DNA from: a bacterium
GTDB taxonomy: Bacteria; Bacteroidota; Bacteroidia; Bacteroidales; Muribaculaceae
Direction of reading: 5' to 3'
DNA length: 64,000 bases
Assembly: GCA_014802625.1 (NCBI GenBank)
Contig: JAAVBX010000023.1
Span: forward strand, 62,001 to 126,000
Both the position numbers and the translations under genes were made by a program. The notes below the pieces were generated by a model, which was not told where the DNA came from, ran no database searches, and saw nothing but the letters and a program-made list of their open reading frames with translations. Below, in pieces: positions 1 through 10,919 of the stretch; the first letter of the stretch is position 1; the number at the start of each line of letters is the position of its first letter.

Positions 1-1418
1 GCATCCGTCACCTGCTGTGAGCGATTGCCTTTTGCAATCATTATCATTGAGCCACCGGCAGCCTGGAACTGGTCGACGTAGCTGTCCATACGGCCTGCAG
101 TAGTAGGACCGAAGGAACCCGAGGGCATCCCCTCCGGCTTTTTAGCGGGGCCTGCGTAGTAGATGGGATGATTCTTCAGATATTCGGGCATGGGTTCACC
201 TGCGTCGAGACGCTCTTTGATTTTTGCGTGGGCTATATCACGACCTACGATTATCGTACCCTTGAGTGAGAGACGTGTGGAAACAGGATACTTGTCGAGG
301 TCGGCGAGCACCTCCTCCATCGGACGGTTAAGGTCAATCTCGATTACCTCTCCCTCACCGGCTTTGCGATACTCCGCAGGAATAAGTTCGCCGGGGAATT
401 CGTCAAGCTTCTCTATCCAGAGACCGTCACGGTTGATTTTAGCCTTCACATTACGGTCGGCCGAGCAGCTTACGCCCATGCCTACAGGGCATGAGGCTCC
501 ATGGCGAGGTAGACGTACGACACGAATATCATGTGCAAAATATTTTCCGCCGAATTGTGCGCCTAGACCGAGGTTTTGGGCAGCCTCAAGCAGTTCCTTC
601 TCCAATTCGATGTCACGGAATGCCTGGCCATACTCATTACCATGCGTAGGAAGAGTGTCGTAATATTTAGCTGATGCTTTCTTGACAGTGGCAAGATTCA
701 CTTCAGCCGAGGTGCCTCCGATGACAAATGCGATATGGTAGGGAGGACAGGCTGCCGTGCCGAGTGATTTCATCTTTTCGATAAGGAATGGCACGAGTGT
801 CTTCTTGTTGAGAATCGCCTTTGTTTCCTGATATAGATAGGTCTTGTTGGCCGAACCGCCACCTTTCGCGATAAAGAGGAACTTGTATTCATCACCCTCT
901 GTCGCGTGTATCTCGATCTGTGCCGGGAGATTGCAGCCGGTATTCACCTCGTCATACATTGTCAGGGGCGCGTTCTGAGAGTAACGGAGATTGTTTTCCG
1001 TATAGGTTTTATAGACACCCAGCGAAATCTTTTCCTCATCATCGCATCCGGTCCATACCTGCTGTCCCTTATATGCGGCGCATATGGAGGTGCCGGTATC
1101 CTGACAGAACGGAAGTACGCCTTTGGCTGCAACCTCAGCATTGCGAAGCATGGTCAGCGCTACAAATTTGTCATTCTCGGATGCTTCGGGATCGTTGAGG
1201 ATCTTGGCGACCATCTCGTTGTGTTCCCTGCGGAGCATAAAGGAGCAGTTGTGTGATGCGACGTTGGCTATGACTGTGAGAGCCTCCGGGTCAACCACGA
1301 GCATTTCATGGCCGTTCCAATCCTCTACTTTCACATAGTCTTTAGTTATGAGCTGATACTCTGTCGTGTCTTTCCCGAGCGGGAAAGGTTCCTGATAATG
1401 GAATGGTTTAGTAGGCAT
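1..1418 (-). CDS. Class I fumarate hydratase (C-terminus cut by window edge)
   Basis: Reverse-strand translation from ATG at 1418 reads [34 protein letters not shown]... through [29 protein letters not shown] and [45 protein letters not shown], typical of iron-sulfur class I fumarase; open to position 1. Confidence 0.93.
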   Translation of the reverse strand, partial: MPTKPFHYQEPFPLGKDTTEYQLITKDYVKVEDWNGHEMLVVDPEALTVIANVASHNCSFMLRREHNEMVAKILNDPEASENDKFVALTMLRNAEVAAKGVLPFCQDTGTSICAAYKGQQVWTGCDDEEKISLGVYKTYTENNLRYSQNAPLTMYDEVNTGCNLPAQIEIHATEGDEYKFLFIAKGGGSANKTYLYQETKAILNKKTLVPFLIEKMKSLGTAACPPYHIAFVIGGTSAEVNLATVKKASAKYYDTLPTHGNEYGQAFRDIELEKELLEAAQNLGLGAQFGGKYFAHDIRVVRLPRHGASCPVGMGVSCSADRNVKAKINRDGLWIEKLDEFPGELIPAEYRKAGEGEVIEIDLNRPMEEVLADLDKYPVSTRLSLKGTIIVGRDIAHAKIKERLDAGEPMPEYLKNHPIYYAGPAKKPEGMPSGSFGPTTAGRMDSYVDQFQAAGGSMIMIAKGNRSQQVTD

Positions 1419-1659
1419 TCTTTTTATGGTTTAGATTCTACTCGCGAAATTACAAAAAAAACTCCGACTAAAAAATTATCCCCGCTAAATTTTTTATCTC
1501 TACTATCTTCTGCCAAATATGTCATCATTTTGTGCCGGTCTCTCTTTATGATTTTTTAACTTTTATGGTTTTGTGGATTCCCTTAATCATTCCGTTTATG
1601 GATTTTTTTTGATAATTTTGCAAATTGGCAAAATCATTTCGTCATAAATCTTAAATAAG

Positions 1660-4600
1660 ATGAAGTTTAAAGGATATATATATTGTCTTGCGGTGGCCAT
1701 CGTAACTGCCGTCTGCTATTGTGCCACTCCGGACGCAGAGGCGGCGACACGGACAAAAGCGCGCACCACGTCATCAACCAAGAAGAAATCTTCTTCCAAG
1801 CGGAGAACTACGTCTTCTAAAAAGAGAACAGCTGTTTCTTCAAGTAGCAAGCGCACAAAATCCTCCGGGACGAAGAGAAGAAAATCCACTGCATCACGCA
1901 CTCGCAAGTCGACACCGAAGAAGACAACTGTTTCGACTCCGGTGGAAAGACCTTCTGATGATCCTCTGACTTTGCAGGTCAATTCAGCGATTCTCGAATG
2001 GATGCCGAAAGATCAGAACCCCGGCGGACTCAGGGTGAACCGTGTGACTCCAAATTCCCGCCAAGGGACTGTAGGAATTTCTCTCAACGAGAATTTCACA
2101 TACATGCCGGTCACTAAAGAGTTGATCAACGACATGACTAAAGTAGTGAGAAAGGCCCTCCCCGATTCTGTGGCAAATTATAATATCACACTTCATGTCG
2201 GAACACGAAACCTCGCATATTACATAAATAAGATCGACAAACTTCCGGCCCATTATCGCCACAATGTGCCTTTCGTGACTGCGCTGAATCCATATGTGCA
2301 TCCCAAGAAGGGTATGGAGGGGGATATAATAGCTCTGTGGCATAGCCATGGTCGTTACTTCAAGGGTGGCGGCTGGCAATGGCAACGCGGTCTTCTGTTC
2401 CAATCGATTGAGGATACATATACTATGGGATATGTAATTCCTTTCCTTGTCCCGATGCTTGAAAATGCCGGTGCTTATGTCATGCTCCCAAGGGAACGCG
2501 ACTATAACCGGCATGAGGTAATTGTCGATAATGACACCAATGATGGAGGTATGCTATTCTCCCAGACATCCTATATGGAGCAGAATGGGGCAAGAAAGTG
2601 GGAAACCGGAGAATTGGAGGGTTTCATTTATGACCTGCCTGATTTCCGTGATACGGAGAATCCTTTTGAAAACGGCAGTTACCGTCAGGTGACGACTATT
2701 AAGAGCGGGAAGCCATCCGTCGCAGGATGGTATGCCGATATTCCTGAAGATGGTGAGTATGCTGTGTATGTAAGTTACAAGACATTGCCGAATTCTACCG
2801 AGGATGCCCGTTACACTGTTAACTATTCAGGTGGCAGCAAGGAATTCAAGGTCAATCAGACTATGGGTGGCGGGACTTGGATTTATCTCGGGACATTCCC
2901 GTTGGAAGAGGGTTATAGCGCTACTGTACCCGTAGTTACCCTTACTAACGTTTCTGATAAGGAGGCCGATAAAATCGTTACAGCCGACGCTGTGAAGATC
3001 GGAGGCGGAATGGGTAATATCGCGAGATCCTCAAGCCGATCGGACATTTATTATGATCCGTCGACTCCGATACAGACTTCGGCGCCCGGCAGCTATAATG
3101 ATGTGGATGAGGAAATCACTGACGATGATGATGAAGATGACGAAGATATTGCCGGGGATGCGGATCAAAGTGACGATGATGAGGATGATGTTGATGATAC
3201 CGTAGACGAAGAGAGTGTAACTGTCATTCAACAACCTCAGACACCCTCCTATAATTCCGGCCGTCGACCCACTTTTGTGACTTCCGGTATGCCCCGTTAT
3301 CTCGAGGGGGCGCGCTATTGGATGCATTGGGCCGGTTTCCCTGAGTCGGTCTACTCCCCTTTCCATGGCACTGATGACTATAAAGATGACTATACTTCCC
3401 GTGGACATTGGGTAAATTATCTTGCGGGGGGTTCACGTGTGTTGCCCGGTAAACCGGGTCTGAACATTCCTGTCGATATCTCTTTCGCGTTGCATTCGGA
3501 TGCCGGTAAACGTGCTGATGATTCCACTGTCGGCACTCTCGGCATATACTATACTAATAATGGTGATGTATACGCCGATGGCACTCCCCGTTCTAATTCG
3601 CGTATGCTGACAGACATGCTTATGCGCCAGATAACCGGCGATATACGACGTACGTATGAGCCCAATTGGACTCGTCGTTCAATGTGGGACAAGTCGTATC
3701 TGGAAGCGCGGGTGGCAGAGGTGCCCACAACCTTGATAGAGATATTGAGTCATCAGAACTTCCGTGACATGCAATATGGTCTTGATCCAAACTTCAGATT
3801 CCTTGTATCCCGTGCCATTTACAAGGCTATGGCGCGGTTCATCAGCGAGCGAAAAGATCGTGAAGTTGTCATACAACCTCTCCCCGTGCAGGATTTCGCG
3901 ATTACTAATGTCAAGAAGGGGCATTTTCATCTTACCTGGAATCCTACTCCCGATCCTATCGAACCTTCAGCGGTACCCAATAAGTACATTATACTTGAAC
4001 GCACCGAGGGCACTCTTGGATTCCATAAAGCAGGTGAAACCACATCGACTCATTTCGATGTCAAGGTAAATGATGATTTGATACATTCATATAAGATTAT
4101 TGCAGCGAATGACGGTGGATTGGCATTCCCATCCGAGACTCTCGCATTGAGAGAGAGTAATGAGGGGGAAACTGTACTGATAGTCAATGGTTTCAACCGG
4201 GTATCGGCACCGGGTCATTTCTCCACCGATGGAAATGCCGGATTTAAAGCAGAGGACGACTTCGGAGTGCCTTATATCAATGATGCCTCCTTCACAGGTT
4301 ATCAGACAGAGTTCCGTCGCAATGCCGGCGAGTCGTTCGGACGTAGTTCCGGCAATTACATAGGTACGGTTGTGGCAGGCAATACGTTTGATTATCCTGC
4401 CGTGCATGGTGATGCGGTGGCTGATGCAGGTTATGGATTTGTCAGTTGTTCGGCTTCAGCTATAGAGAAAGGACTTGTTAAGCTTTCGAATTATGATATT
4501 GTCGATCTCATTCTCGGTAAGCAGAAAAAAACTACCATAGGCCGGGGTACAAGCGGAGTTAATTATACAGCTTTCCCCCGCGAGTTACAGGAGGTGCTGA

Positions 4601-5043
4601 GAAACTATATTGATCAAGGTGGTGCGTTGATTGTCAGCGGTGCCTATGTCGCAAGCGATTTGTTTGACGAGCGTTCAAATTCAGTAGACCATGCCTTTGC
4701 TGAAGACATACTTAAGGTCCGCCCCTCGAACTCGGCCGCACGTCCGCGTTCCGGTTCTCTCTCTACCTACGGGCTGGCATTGGGTAACAATGCCTTGAGA
4801 TATTCAAATAATATCAATTCCAGCCAGTATATTGTAGAGAAACCGGATGTCCTTGAGCCTGTCAATCCCGACGGACAAGTAGTGATAACTTTCTCGGATA
4901 CCGGCGATGCGGCTGCAGTGCATTCTAACGTCGGTAAAGGCAATGTGACTGTTATGTCCATACCGTTTGAATCTGTCAAAGATGCAGATGCCCGGACAAA
5001 TTTGATGAAAGGCCTTCTCAATCTCGCAAAAAACACTTATTGA
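1660..5043 (+). CDS. Exported N-acetylmuramoyl-L-alanine amidase-like / golvesin-domain protein with Lys/Ser/Thr-rich N-terminus and acidic low-complexity linker
   Basis: 1127 aa ORF; signal-like N-terminus; amidase-like LWHSHGRYF, FALHSDAG and LIEILSHQNF motifs; FN3-like segment (ITNVKKGHFHLTWNPTPDP). Confidence 0.75.
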   Translation: MKFKGYIYCLAVAIVTAVCYCATPDAEAATRTKARTTSSTKKKSSSKRRTTSSKKRTAVSSSSKRTKSSGTKRRKSTASRTRKSTPKKTTVSTPVERPSDDPLTLQVNSAILEWMPKDQNPGGLRVNRVTPNSRQGTVGISLNENFTYMPVTKELINDMTKVVRKALPDSVANYNITLHVGTRNLAYYINKIDKLPAHYRHNVPFVTALNPYVHPKKGMEGDIIALWHSHGRYFKGGGWQWQRGLLFQSIEDTYTMGYVIPFLVPMLENAGAYVMLPRERDYNRHEVIVDNDTNDGGMLFSQTSYMEQNGARKWETGELEGFIYDLPDFRDTENPFENGSYRQVTTIKSGKPSVAGWYADIPEDGEYAVYVSYKTLPNSTEDARYTVNYSGGSKEFKVNQTMGGGTWIYLGTFPLEEGYSATVPVVTLTNVSDKEADKIVTADAVKIGGGMGNIARSSSRSDIYYDPSTPIQTSAPGSYNDVDEEITDDDDEDDEDIAGDADQSDDDEDDVDDTVDEESVTVIQQPQTPSYNSGRRPTFVTSGMPRYLEGARYWMHWAGFPESVYSPFHGTDDYKDDYTSRGHWVNYLAGGSRVLPGKPGLNIPVDISFALHSDAGKRADDSTVGTLGIYYTNNGDVYADGTPRSNSRMLTDMLMRQITGDIRRTYEPNWTRRSMWDKSYLEARVAEVPTTLIEILSHQNFRDMQYGLDPNFRFLVSRAIYKAMARFISERKDREVVIQPLPVQDFAITNVKKGHFHLTWNPTPDPIEPSAVPNKYIILERTEGTLGFHKAGETTSTHFDVKVNDDLIHSYKIIAANDGGLAFPSETLALRESNEGETVLIVNGFNRVSAPGHFSTDGNAGFKAEDDFGVPYINDASFTGYQTEFRRNAGESFGRSSGNYIGTVVAGNTFDYPAVHGDAVADAGYGFVSCSASAIEKGLVKLSNYDIVDLILGKQKKTTIGRGTSGVNYTAFPRELQEVLRNYIDQGGALIVSGAYVASDLFDERSNSVDHAFAEDILKVRPSNSAARPRSGSLSTYGLALGNNALRYSNNINSSQYIVEKPDVLEPVNPDGQVVITFSDTGDAAAVHSNVGKGNVTVMSIPFESVKDADARTNLMKGLLNLAKNTY

Positions 5044-5075
5044 ACTATCTTTTAGACGATACTTAATCCCCAGAT

Positions 5076-6437
5076 ATGAATATCTATAGATTCACAAATG
5101 TCGAGGCATTGAGAGAGGAAATTTTCCGCTCTCCGCTTGAACAATATATACTGGTCAGTTTGACTGACCGAGAGATAAATCTTGCCCCTCATGCCATCCG
5201 AAGGATGCGACAGGTGGCGGAGGATACCGATGTCACTATGGTGTACGCATGGTATCGTGAGGTTAACGAGGATGGATCGTTGCTTGATCACCCGTTGACA
5301 CAGTATCTACCCGGCTCTGTCAGGGATGATTTTGATTTCGGTTCTTTCGTTTTGTTGAATGCTGCTGATGTGCTGACAGCAACGGAAGATTTCACACAAG
5401 AGGAATCCAATTATATCGACGGAGGGTGGTATGCCCTTCGTCTGCGTCTGAGTCAGGGCCGATTTTTTCAGATGCTTCCGGAATATCTCTATACTGTAAA
5501 AAGAGTTGATTACCGCAAGAGTGGCGAGAAACAGCATGATTATGTTGATCCGCGCAACATACGCTATCAGGCTGAGATGGAGGATGCCCTTTACCAGCAT
5601 CTTTTCGAGGTCGACGCGTTGGCTCCCACTGAAAAGAAGACTCTTGTATTTCATGCTGACGACAATGTCAATAAGCCGGAAGCTTCCATCATTATTCCCG
5701 TTAAGAATCGCGTGCGCACAATCGGTGATGCCGTGAAGTCTGCCCTCTCACAGACGACGGATTTTGATTATAATGTTATCGTGGTGGATAATGCTTCCAC
5801 TGACGGCACCCGAGAACTCTTAAAATCCATCGATGATTCTCGGCTTAAATTAATATTGCTCGACGGAAGCGAGAATCTCGGGATTGGCGGTTGCTGGAAT
5901 GAGGCCCTGTTGTCTGAGGATTGCGGCCGATTTGCAGTGCAACTTGATTCAGATGATATTTACGCGTCGGATCAAACGCTGCAGACAATCGTAGACAAGT
6001 TCTACGAAGGTGGTTACGCAGTTGTTATCGGCAGCTATTTTATGACGGATTTCGACCTTAAGCCTATTCCCCCGGGGTTGGTGGATCATAGAGAGTGGAC
6101 TGATGATAATGGTGCTAACAATGCGTTGCGCATAAATGGATTCGGTGCGCCACGTGCATTCGCCAGAGATGTGGCTCGTGAGATTCTCTTCCCAAATGTC
6201 AGCTATGGTGAAGATTATGCCATGTGTCTTCGTCTCAGTCGCGATTATGCTGTCGGACGTATATTTGACGGCCTCTATTATTGTAGGCGGTGGGATGGGA
6301 ATTCAGATGCCTCCCTTCCGGTGTCTAAGGTGAATGAGCATAATGCATATAAGGATTTTCTCCGTACAAACGAGATTATCGCCCGTATCCATTATAATCA
6401 GCAACATCCTATCTCCGAAGTTGAGGAGAATGAATGA
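5076..6437 (+). CDS. Glycosyltransferase family 2 protein
   Basis: ASIIIPVKNRVRTIGDAVKSALSQ...VVDNASTDGTRELL...QLDSDD motifs of GT-A fold GT2 enzymes. Confidence 0.9.
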   Translation: MNIYRFTNVEALREEIFRSPLEQYILVSLTDREINLAPHAIRRMRQVAEDTDVTMVYAWYREVNEDGSLLDHPLTQYLPGSVRDDFDFGSFVLLNAADVLTATEDFTQEESNYIDGGWYALRLRLSQGRFFQMLPEYLYTVKRVDYRKSGEKQHDYVDPRNIRYQAEMEDALYQHLFEVDALAPTEKKTLVFHADDNVNKPEASIIIPVKNRVRTIGDAVKSALSQTTDFDYNVIVVDNASTDGTRELLKSIDDSRLKLILLDGSENLGIGGCWNEALLSEDCGRFAVQLDSDDIYASDQTLQTIVDKFYEGGYAVVIGSYFMTDFDLKPIPPGLVDHREWTDDNGANNALRINGFGAPRAFARDVAREILFPNVSYGEDYAMCLRLSRDYAVGRIFDGLYYCRRWDGNSDASLPVSKVNEHNAYKDFLRTNEIIARIHYNQQHPISEVEENE

Positions 6438-7321
6438 CGGCACGTATGGATATGATGACTTTACTATCGGAAGCGCGTGACGTTCAAATGGAGTCTTGGC
6501 CTCTGGCGCGTGAGAATTATCTTTCCTTAGGCTCTACGGAGAGACGTGTATTTAAACTGGATGATTTTACCGGTGCCATACAATTCAATCCGGCAAGAGC
6601 TGTCTCCACCGGTGCATCGATAGATGCAGCCTCCATATCTCGTAGGCCCTGTTTTCTATGCGGTGCCAATCGACCTTTGCAGCAGAGTAGTGAAGAGATA
6701 ATTCCGGGTTGGGAGTTCCTTGTGAATCCATATCCTATATTTCCTCTTCATTTCACGATAGTCTCCATGGAGCATAGGCCTCAGGATAGAATACCACTTG
6801 ATATGGCTTCGATGGCGGAGAAACTTCCGGGAATGACTGTTTTTTTCAATGGAGCCAGAGCGGGAGCATCCGCTCCTGATCATCTGCATTGTCAGGCAGT
6901 GCCGACAGCCGAACTTCCTCTCATGCGTTATCTTGAGGGTGGAGGCGATATTGATAAACTCCCTTTTATTGTATATTTTCGTGTGATCACACCCGATTTC
7001 GAGGGAATGCGACATTTGAATGAGATTGTGAAAATTAAAGGTAAGGATCGGACGACCGGAGAGGCCGATGCCCGCTTGGTAAATGCATACATGTGGATCG
7101 GGGCTGATGGACTGCTTCGTGTTTGTGTCATTCCACGTTCGGCGCATCGCCCATCATTTTATGATAATTCAGGAATGGAGGGTTACATGGTCAGTCCCGG
7201 AGCGATTGATATGGCCGGAGTAATGATTCTTCCCAGAAAGGAAGATTTCATAAGAATGGACGACGAGACTGTAAATCGTGTATATTCTGAAGTAGCCTTG
7301 CAAAAAATCACGGATAAATGA
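6434..7321 (+). CDS. DUF4922 domain protein (HIT/nucleotidyltransferase-like)
   Basis: RPCFLCGANRP...LVNPYPIFPLHFTIVSMEHRPQ...DHLHCQAVP pattern; start overlaps upstream stop (ATGA). Confidence 0.75.
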   Translation: MTARMDMMTLLSEARDVQMESWPLARENYLSLGSTERRVFKLDDFTGAIQFNPARAVSTGASIDAASISRRPCFLCGANRPLQQSSEEIIPGWEFLVNPYPIFPLHFTIVSMEHRPQDRIPLDMASMAEKLPGMTVFFNGARAGASAPDHLHCQAVPTAELPLMRYLEGGGDIDKLPFIVYFRVITPDFEGMRHLNEIVKIKGKDRTTGEADARLVNAYMWIGADGLLRVCVIPRSAHRPSFYDNSGMEGYMVSPGAIDMAGVMILPRKEDFIRMDDETVNRVYSEVALQKITDK

Positions 7322-8682
7322 AGCATCCCCGATCTCCCTGGAGTTGGATCCCGACACTCTATATTGCCGAGGGACTCCCCTATTTCGCCGTTAATACACT
7401 GACGGTGCTTATGTATACGAATCTCGGTATGTCAAAAGGTCAGATGGCTTTTCTGACAGGATGGTTATATCTCCCCTGGGTCATCAAGCCTTTCTGGAGT
7501 CCTTTTATTGATTTGTTCAAGACAAAGCGCCTGTGGGTGCTTGCAATGCAGATCGTGATCGGAATCGCGATGGGAGGAGTGGCGTTATCTCTTTTTTCCT
7601 CTGTCTGGATCGCCATATCACTGGTTGCATTCTGGGTGATGGCGTTTGCATCGGCCACACATGATATTGCGGCCGATGGTCTCTATATTCTTGCGCTTGA
7701 TCAACGTGAGCAAGCAGCGTATGTTGGAGTGAGATCGACTTTCTATCGTGTGGCCAGTGTTGTCGGACAAGGAGGTTTGGTTATGCTTGCCGGTTGGCTT
7801 GAAACAAGATACAATGATATTCCCAAGGCTTGGACTTTAACGTTCGGATTGCTTTCCATATTTTTCGGCTTGGTGGCGCTGTATCACACTTATTCCCTGC
7901 CGAAAGTAGCGTCTGATCATCCCATCCCTGGAGTTTCCACTAAAACGATTGCTGCGGATTTTCTGGATACCTTCGTGACTTTCTTCAAGAAACCGTATAT
8001 CATATCCGCACTTGCCTTTATGTTGCTGTATCGATTGCCCGAGGCTCTATGTCTTAAACTTGTCCAGCCTTTTCTTAAAGATCCCCACTCACTCGGAGGT
8101 CTTGGTTTATCCACGACTCAGATTGGTCTGGTCAACGGTACGGTCGGAGTATTGGCTCTGCTCGCCGGTGGAATTGTGGGAGGAGTGGTAATTGCGCGTG
8201 GAGGTCTTAGGAAATGGATATGGCCGATGGCGGCTGCGCTGACTCTACCGTGTGTGGTCTATTGTTACATGGCGGCCGCATTACCCGATAATTTTATTCT
8301 TATCTCCACTTTAATCGGCATAGAGCAGTTCGGATATGGTTTCGGCTTTACCGCTTTCATGATGTTCCTCATGTATTTTAGCAAGGGTGAGAGTTCTACC
8401 TCGCACTATGCGTTCTGCACGGCATTTATGGCTCTGGGTATGATGCTACCCGGCATGTGGGCAGGATGGTTATATGAGAAATTTGATAATATGGACAGTG
8501 GCTCAGTATGGGATATAGTGGGTTGCCTGTTCCCCGGTATAGATAATCCGGGGTCGGCAGGGTATATCGGATTCTTTTTATGCGTTATGCTCTCCACTCT
8601 TGCTACATTCGCTGTCACTTGGCTTGTTCGCCGGAATATGCCCGATAAATCAATTACGACGGCGGTTGATAATGTGGAATGA
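7318..8682 (+). CDS. MFS transporter, AmpG-like
   Basis: Polytopic; starts PTLYIAEGLPYFAVNTLTVLMYTNLGMSKGQMAFLTGWLYLPWVIKPFWSP; HDIAADG motif; ATGA overlap with upstream gene. Confidence 0.85.
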   Translation: MKHPRSPWSWIPTLYIAEGLPYFAVNTLTVLMYTNLGMSKGQMAFLTGWLYLPWVIKPFWSPFIDLFKTKRLWVLAMQIVIGIAMGGVALSLFSSVWIAISLVAFWVMAFASATHDIAADGLYILALDQREQAAYVGVRSTFYRVASVVGQGGLVMLAGWLETRYNDIPKAWTLTFGLLSIFFGLVALYHTYSLPKVASDHPIPGVSTKTIAADFLDTFVTFFKKPYIISALAFMLLYRLPEALCLKLVQPFLKDPHSLGGLGLSTTQIGLVNGTVGVLALLAGGIVGGVVIARGGLRKWIWPMAAALTLPCVVYCYMAAALPDNFILISTLIGIEQFGYGFGFTAFMMFLMYFSKGESSTSHYAFCTAFMALGMMLPGMWAGWLYEKFDNMDSGSVWDIVGCLFPGIDNPGSAGYIGFFLCVMLSTLATFAVTWLVRRNMPDKSITTAVDNVE

Positions 8683-8721
8683 TATTTTTTTATTAATTTT
8701 GTAATTCATAAATCCAAGCAT

Positions 8722-9276
8722 ATGTACACAGCTTCAGAAAAGAAACGTGAAAATATTGCCGAATATATCCTGTATATGTGGCAGATAGAGGATTTAATTC
8801 GAGCGTATAATCTTGATATTGATCGTATTGATTCAGAAATTATCGCTCAATATCAAAATCTTACTGACACCCAAAAACGTGATCTCCATGAATGGTATGA
8901 ATCACTGATAGATATGATGCGCAGAGAGGGAGTGGAAAAGCAAGGGCATCTCCAGCTGAACAAGAACACAGTTGCTACCCTTGATGAGCTGCATCGTCGT
9001 TTATTGGCCGACAATAAATTCGCGACATATGCGGCTGAGTTCTATAAGACTCTCCCCTACATAGTGGAGTTGCGTGCGAAAGCCGGTGACGCGAAAGCCG
9101 GTGAAGTAGAGACGTGTCTGAATGCCCTTTACGGCATATTGATGCTTAAACTGCAGAAAAAGCAAATTTCGGAGGAAACAATGGCCGCTATAAAACAGAT
9201 ATCCACATTTATGGCCCATCTCTCCAACTACTATAAGAAAGATTACAATAATGAACTTTTCTCCGATCAGGATTGA
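8722..9276 (+). CDS. DUF4924 family protein
   Basis: 184 aa; KKRENIAEYILYMWQIEDLIRAYNLD N-terminal signature. Confidence 0.75.
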   Translation: MYTASEKKRENIAEYILYMWQIEDLIRAYNLDIDRIDSEIIAQYQNLTDTQKRDLHEWYESLIDMMRREGVEKQGHLQLNKNTVATLDELHRRLLADNKFATYAAEFYKTLPYIVELRAKAGDAKAGEVETCLNALYGILMLKLQKKQISEETMAAIKQISTFMAHLSNYYKKDYNNELFSDQD

Positions 9277-9309
9277 TCGGAGAATTTGTATTTCACATAA
9301 GATAGTCCG

Positions 9310-10893
9310 ATGTCTGACGAACTGAACAAAGAGATCGCAAGGCGACGTACATTCGCCATTATCTCCCATCCTGATGCCGGTAAGACAACCCTTACGGAGA
9401 AACTTCTGCTTTTCGGTGGCGCGATACATGTCGCGGGAGCGGTAAAGAGTAATAAAATAAAGAAAACGGCAACATCCGACTGGATGGAGATCGAAAAACA
9501 GCGTGGCATATCCGTGGCGACCTCCGTCATGGGATTTAACTACGGCGATTATAAAATCAATATCCTGGATACACCCGGTCACCAGGACTTTGCGGAGGAT
9601 ACCTTCCGTACTCTAACGGCTGTCGATTCTGTAATAATAGTTGTGGATGTCGCCAAAGGCGTTGAGACACAGACCCGGCGCCTTATGGAAGTCTGCCGTA
9701 TGCGTAAGACTCCCGTGATTGTATTCGTGAATAAACTCGATCGCGAGGGTCGTGATCCTTTTGATATCCTCGATGAACTTGAATCTGAACTTAAGATACA
9801 GGTGCGCCCACTTTCATGGCCTATTAATATAGGTGCGAAGTTTAAAGGTGTTTACAATATCTATGAGCAGGGACTTGATCTCTTCACTCCATCGAAGCAA
9901 ACCATCAGTGAGCGTGTAGAGATTCCGGATGTGAATTCACCGGAAGTTGATCGGCTCGTCGGTGAGGCTGATGCCGCCAAATTGCGCGAGGATCTTGAAC
10001 TCATCGAGGGGGTATATCCTGAATTTGATGTTCAAAAGTATCTTGATGGAGAGGTTGCCCCGGTATTTTTTGGTTCTGCCCTCAATACATTCGGTGTTAA
10101 AGAACTTCTTGATTGTTTCGTGAAGATCGCGCCTGCTCCCCGACCTATAAATGCTGAGGAACGGCAGGTTAAACCTGAAGAGGAGACATTCAGTGGATTC
10201 GTATTCAAAATTCATGCTAATATGGATCCCAATCACAGATCATGTATAGCGTTTGTGAAGATATGCTCAGGAAAGTTTGAGAGAAATGTGAACTATCTCC
10301 ATGTCCGGCAGGGGAAACAGATGCGTTTCGCCGCCCCCACTGCTTTCATGGCGCAAAAGAAGAATGTGGTGGATGAGGCATATCCCGGAGATATCGTCGG
10401 TATCCCTGATACCGGTAATTTCAAAATTGGCGATACATTGACATCAGGTGAGAATCTTCATTTCAAAGGTCTCCCCTCTTTCTCTCCTGAAATGTTCAAA
10501 TATATCGAGAATGCCGATCCGATGAAGGCAAAGCAGCTTGACAAGGGAATCCGGCAGTTGATGGATGAGGGTGTCGCGCAGATGTTCACCAACCAGTTTA
10601 ACGGTCGTAAAATAATAGGTACCGTCGGTCAGCTCCAGTTCGAGGTTATTCAATATCGTTTGCTGCATGAATACGGTGCGCAATGTCGATGGGAACCGAT
10701 TAGCCTATATAAGGCTTGCTGGATTGAAAGTGACGATGAAGAGGCGCTGGCTGCATTCAAGAAACGTAAACATCAGTTCATGGCTACTGATAAGGATGGG
10801 CGCGATGTGTTTCTTGCGGATTCAAATTATGTGCTACAGATGGCTCAGGCGGATTTCCCAAAAATCCGTTTCCACACTACAAGTGAATTTTAA
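9310..10893 (+). CDS. prfC: Peptide chain release factor 3
   Basis: [61 protein letters not shown]; full-length RF3. Confidence 0.97.
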   Translation: MSDELNKEIARRRTFAIISHPDAGKTTLTEKLLLFGGAIHVAGAVKSNKIKKTATSDWMEIEKQRGISVATSVMGFNYGDYKINILDTPGHQDFAEDTFRTLTAVDSVIIVVDVAKGVETQTRRLMEVCRMRKTPVIVFVNKLDREGRDPFDILDELESELKIQVRPLSWPINIGAKFKGVYNIYEQGLDLFTPSKQTISERVEIPDVNSPEVDRLVGEADAAKLREDLELIEGVYPEFDVQKYLDGEVAPVFFGSALNTFGVKELLDCFVKIAPAPRPINAEERQVKPEEETFSGFVFKIHANMDPNHRSCIAFVKICSGKFERNVNYLHVRQGKQMRFAAPTAFMAQKKNVVDEAYPGDIVGIPDTGNFKIGDTLTSGENLHFKGLPSFSPEMFKYIENADPMKAKQLDKGIRQLMDEGVAQMFTNQFNGRKIIGTVGQLQFEVIQYRLLHEYGAQCRWEPISLYKACWIESDDEEALAAFKKRKHQFMATDKDGRDVFLADSNYVLQMAQADFPKIRFHTTSEF

Positions 10894-10919
10894 AGATATA
10901 GTCTAATTCTATTCTCCCC

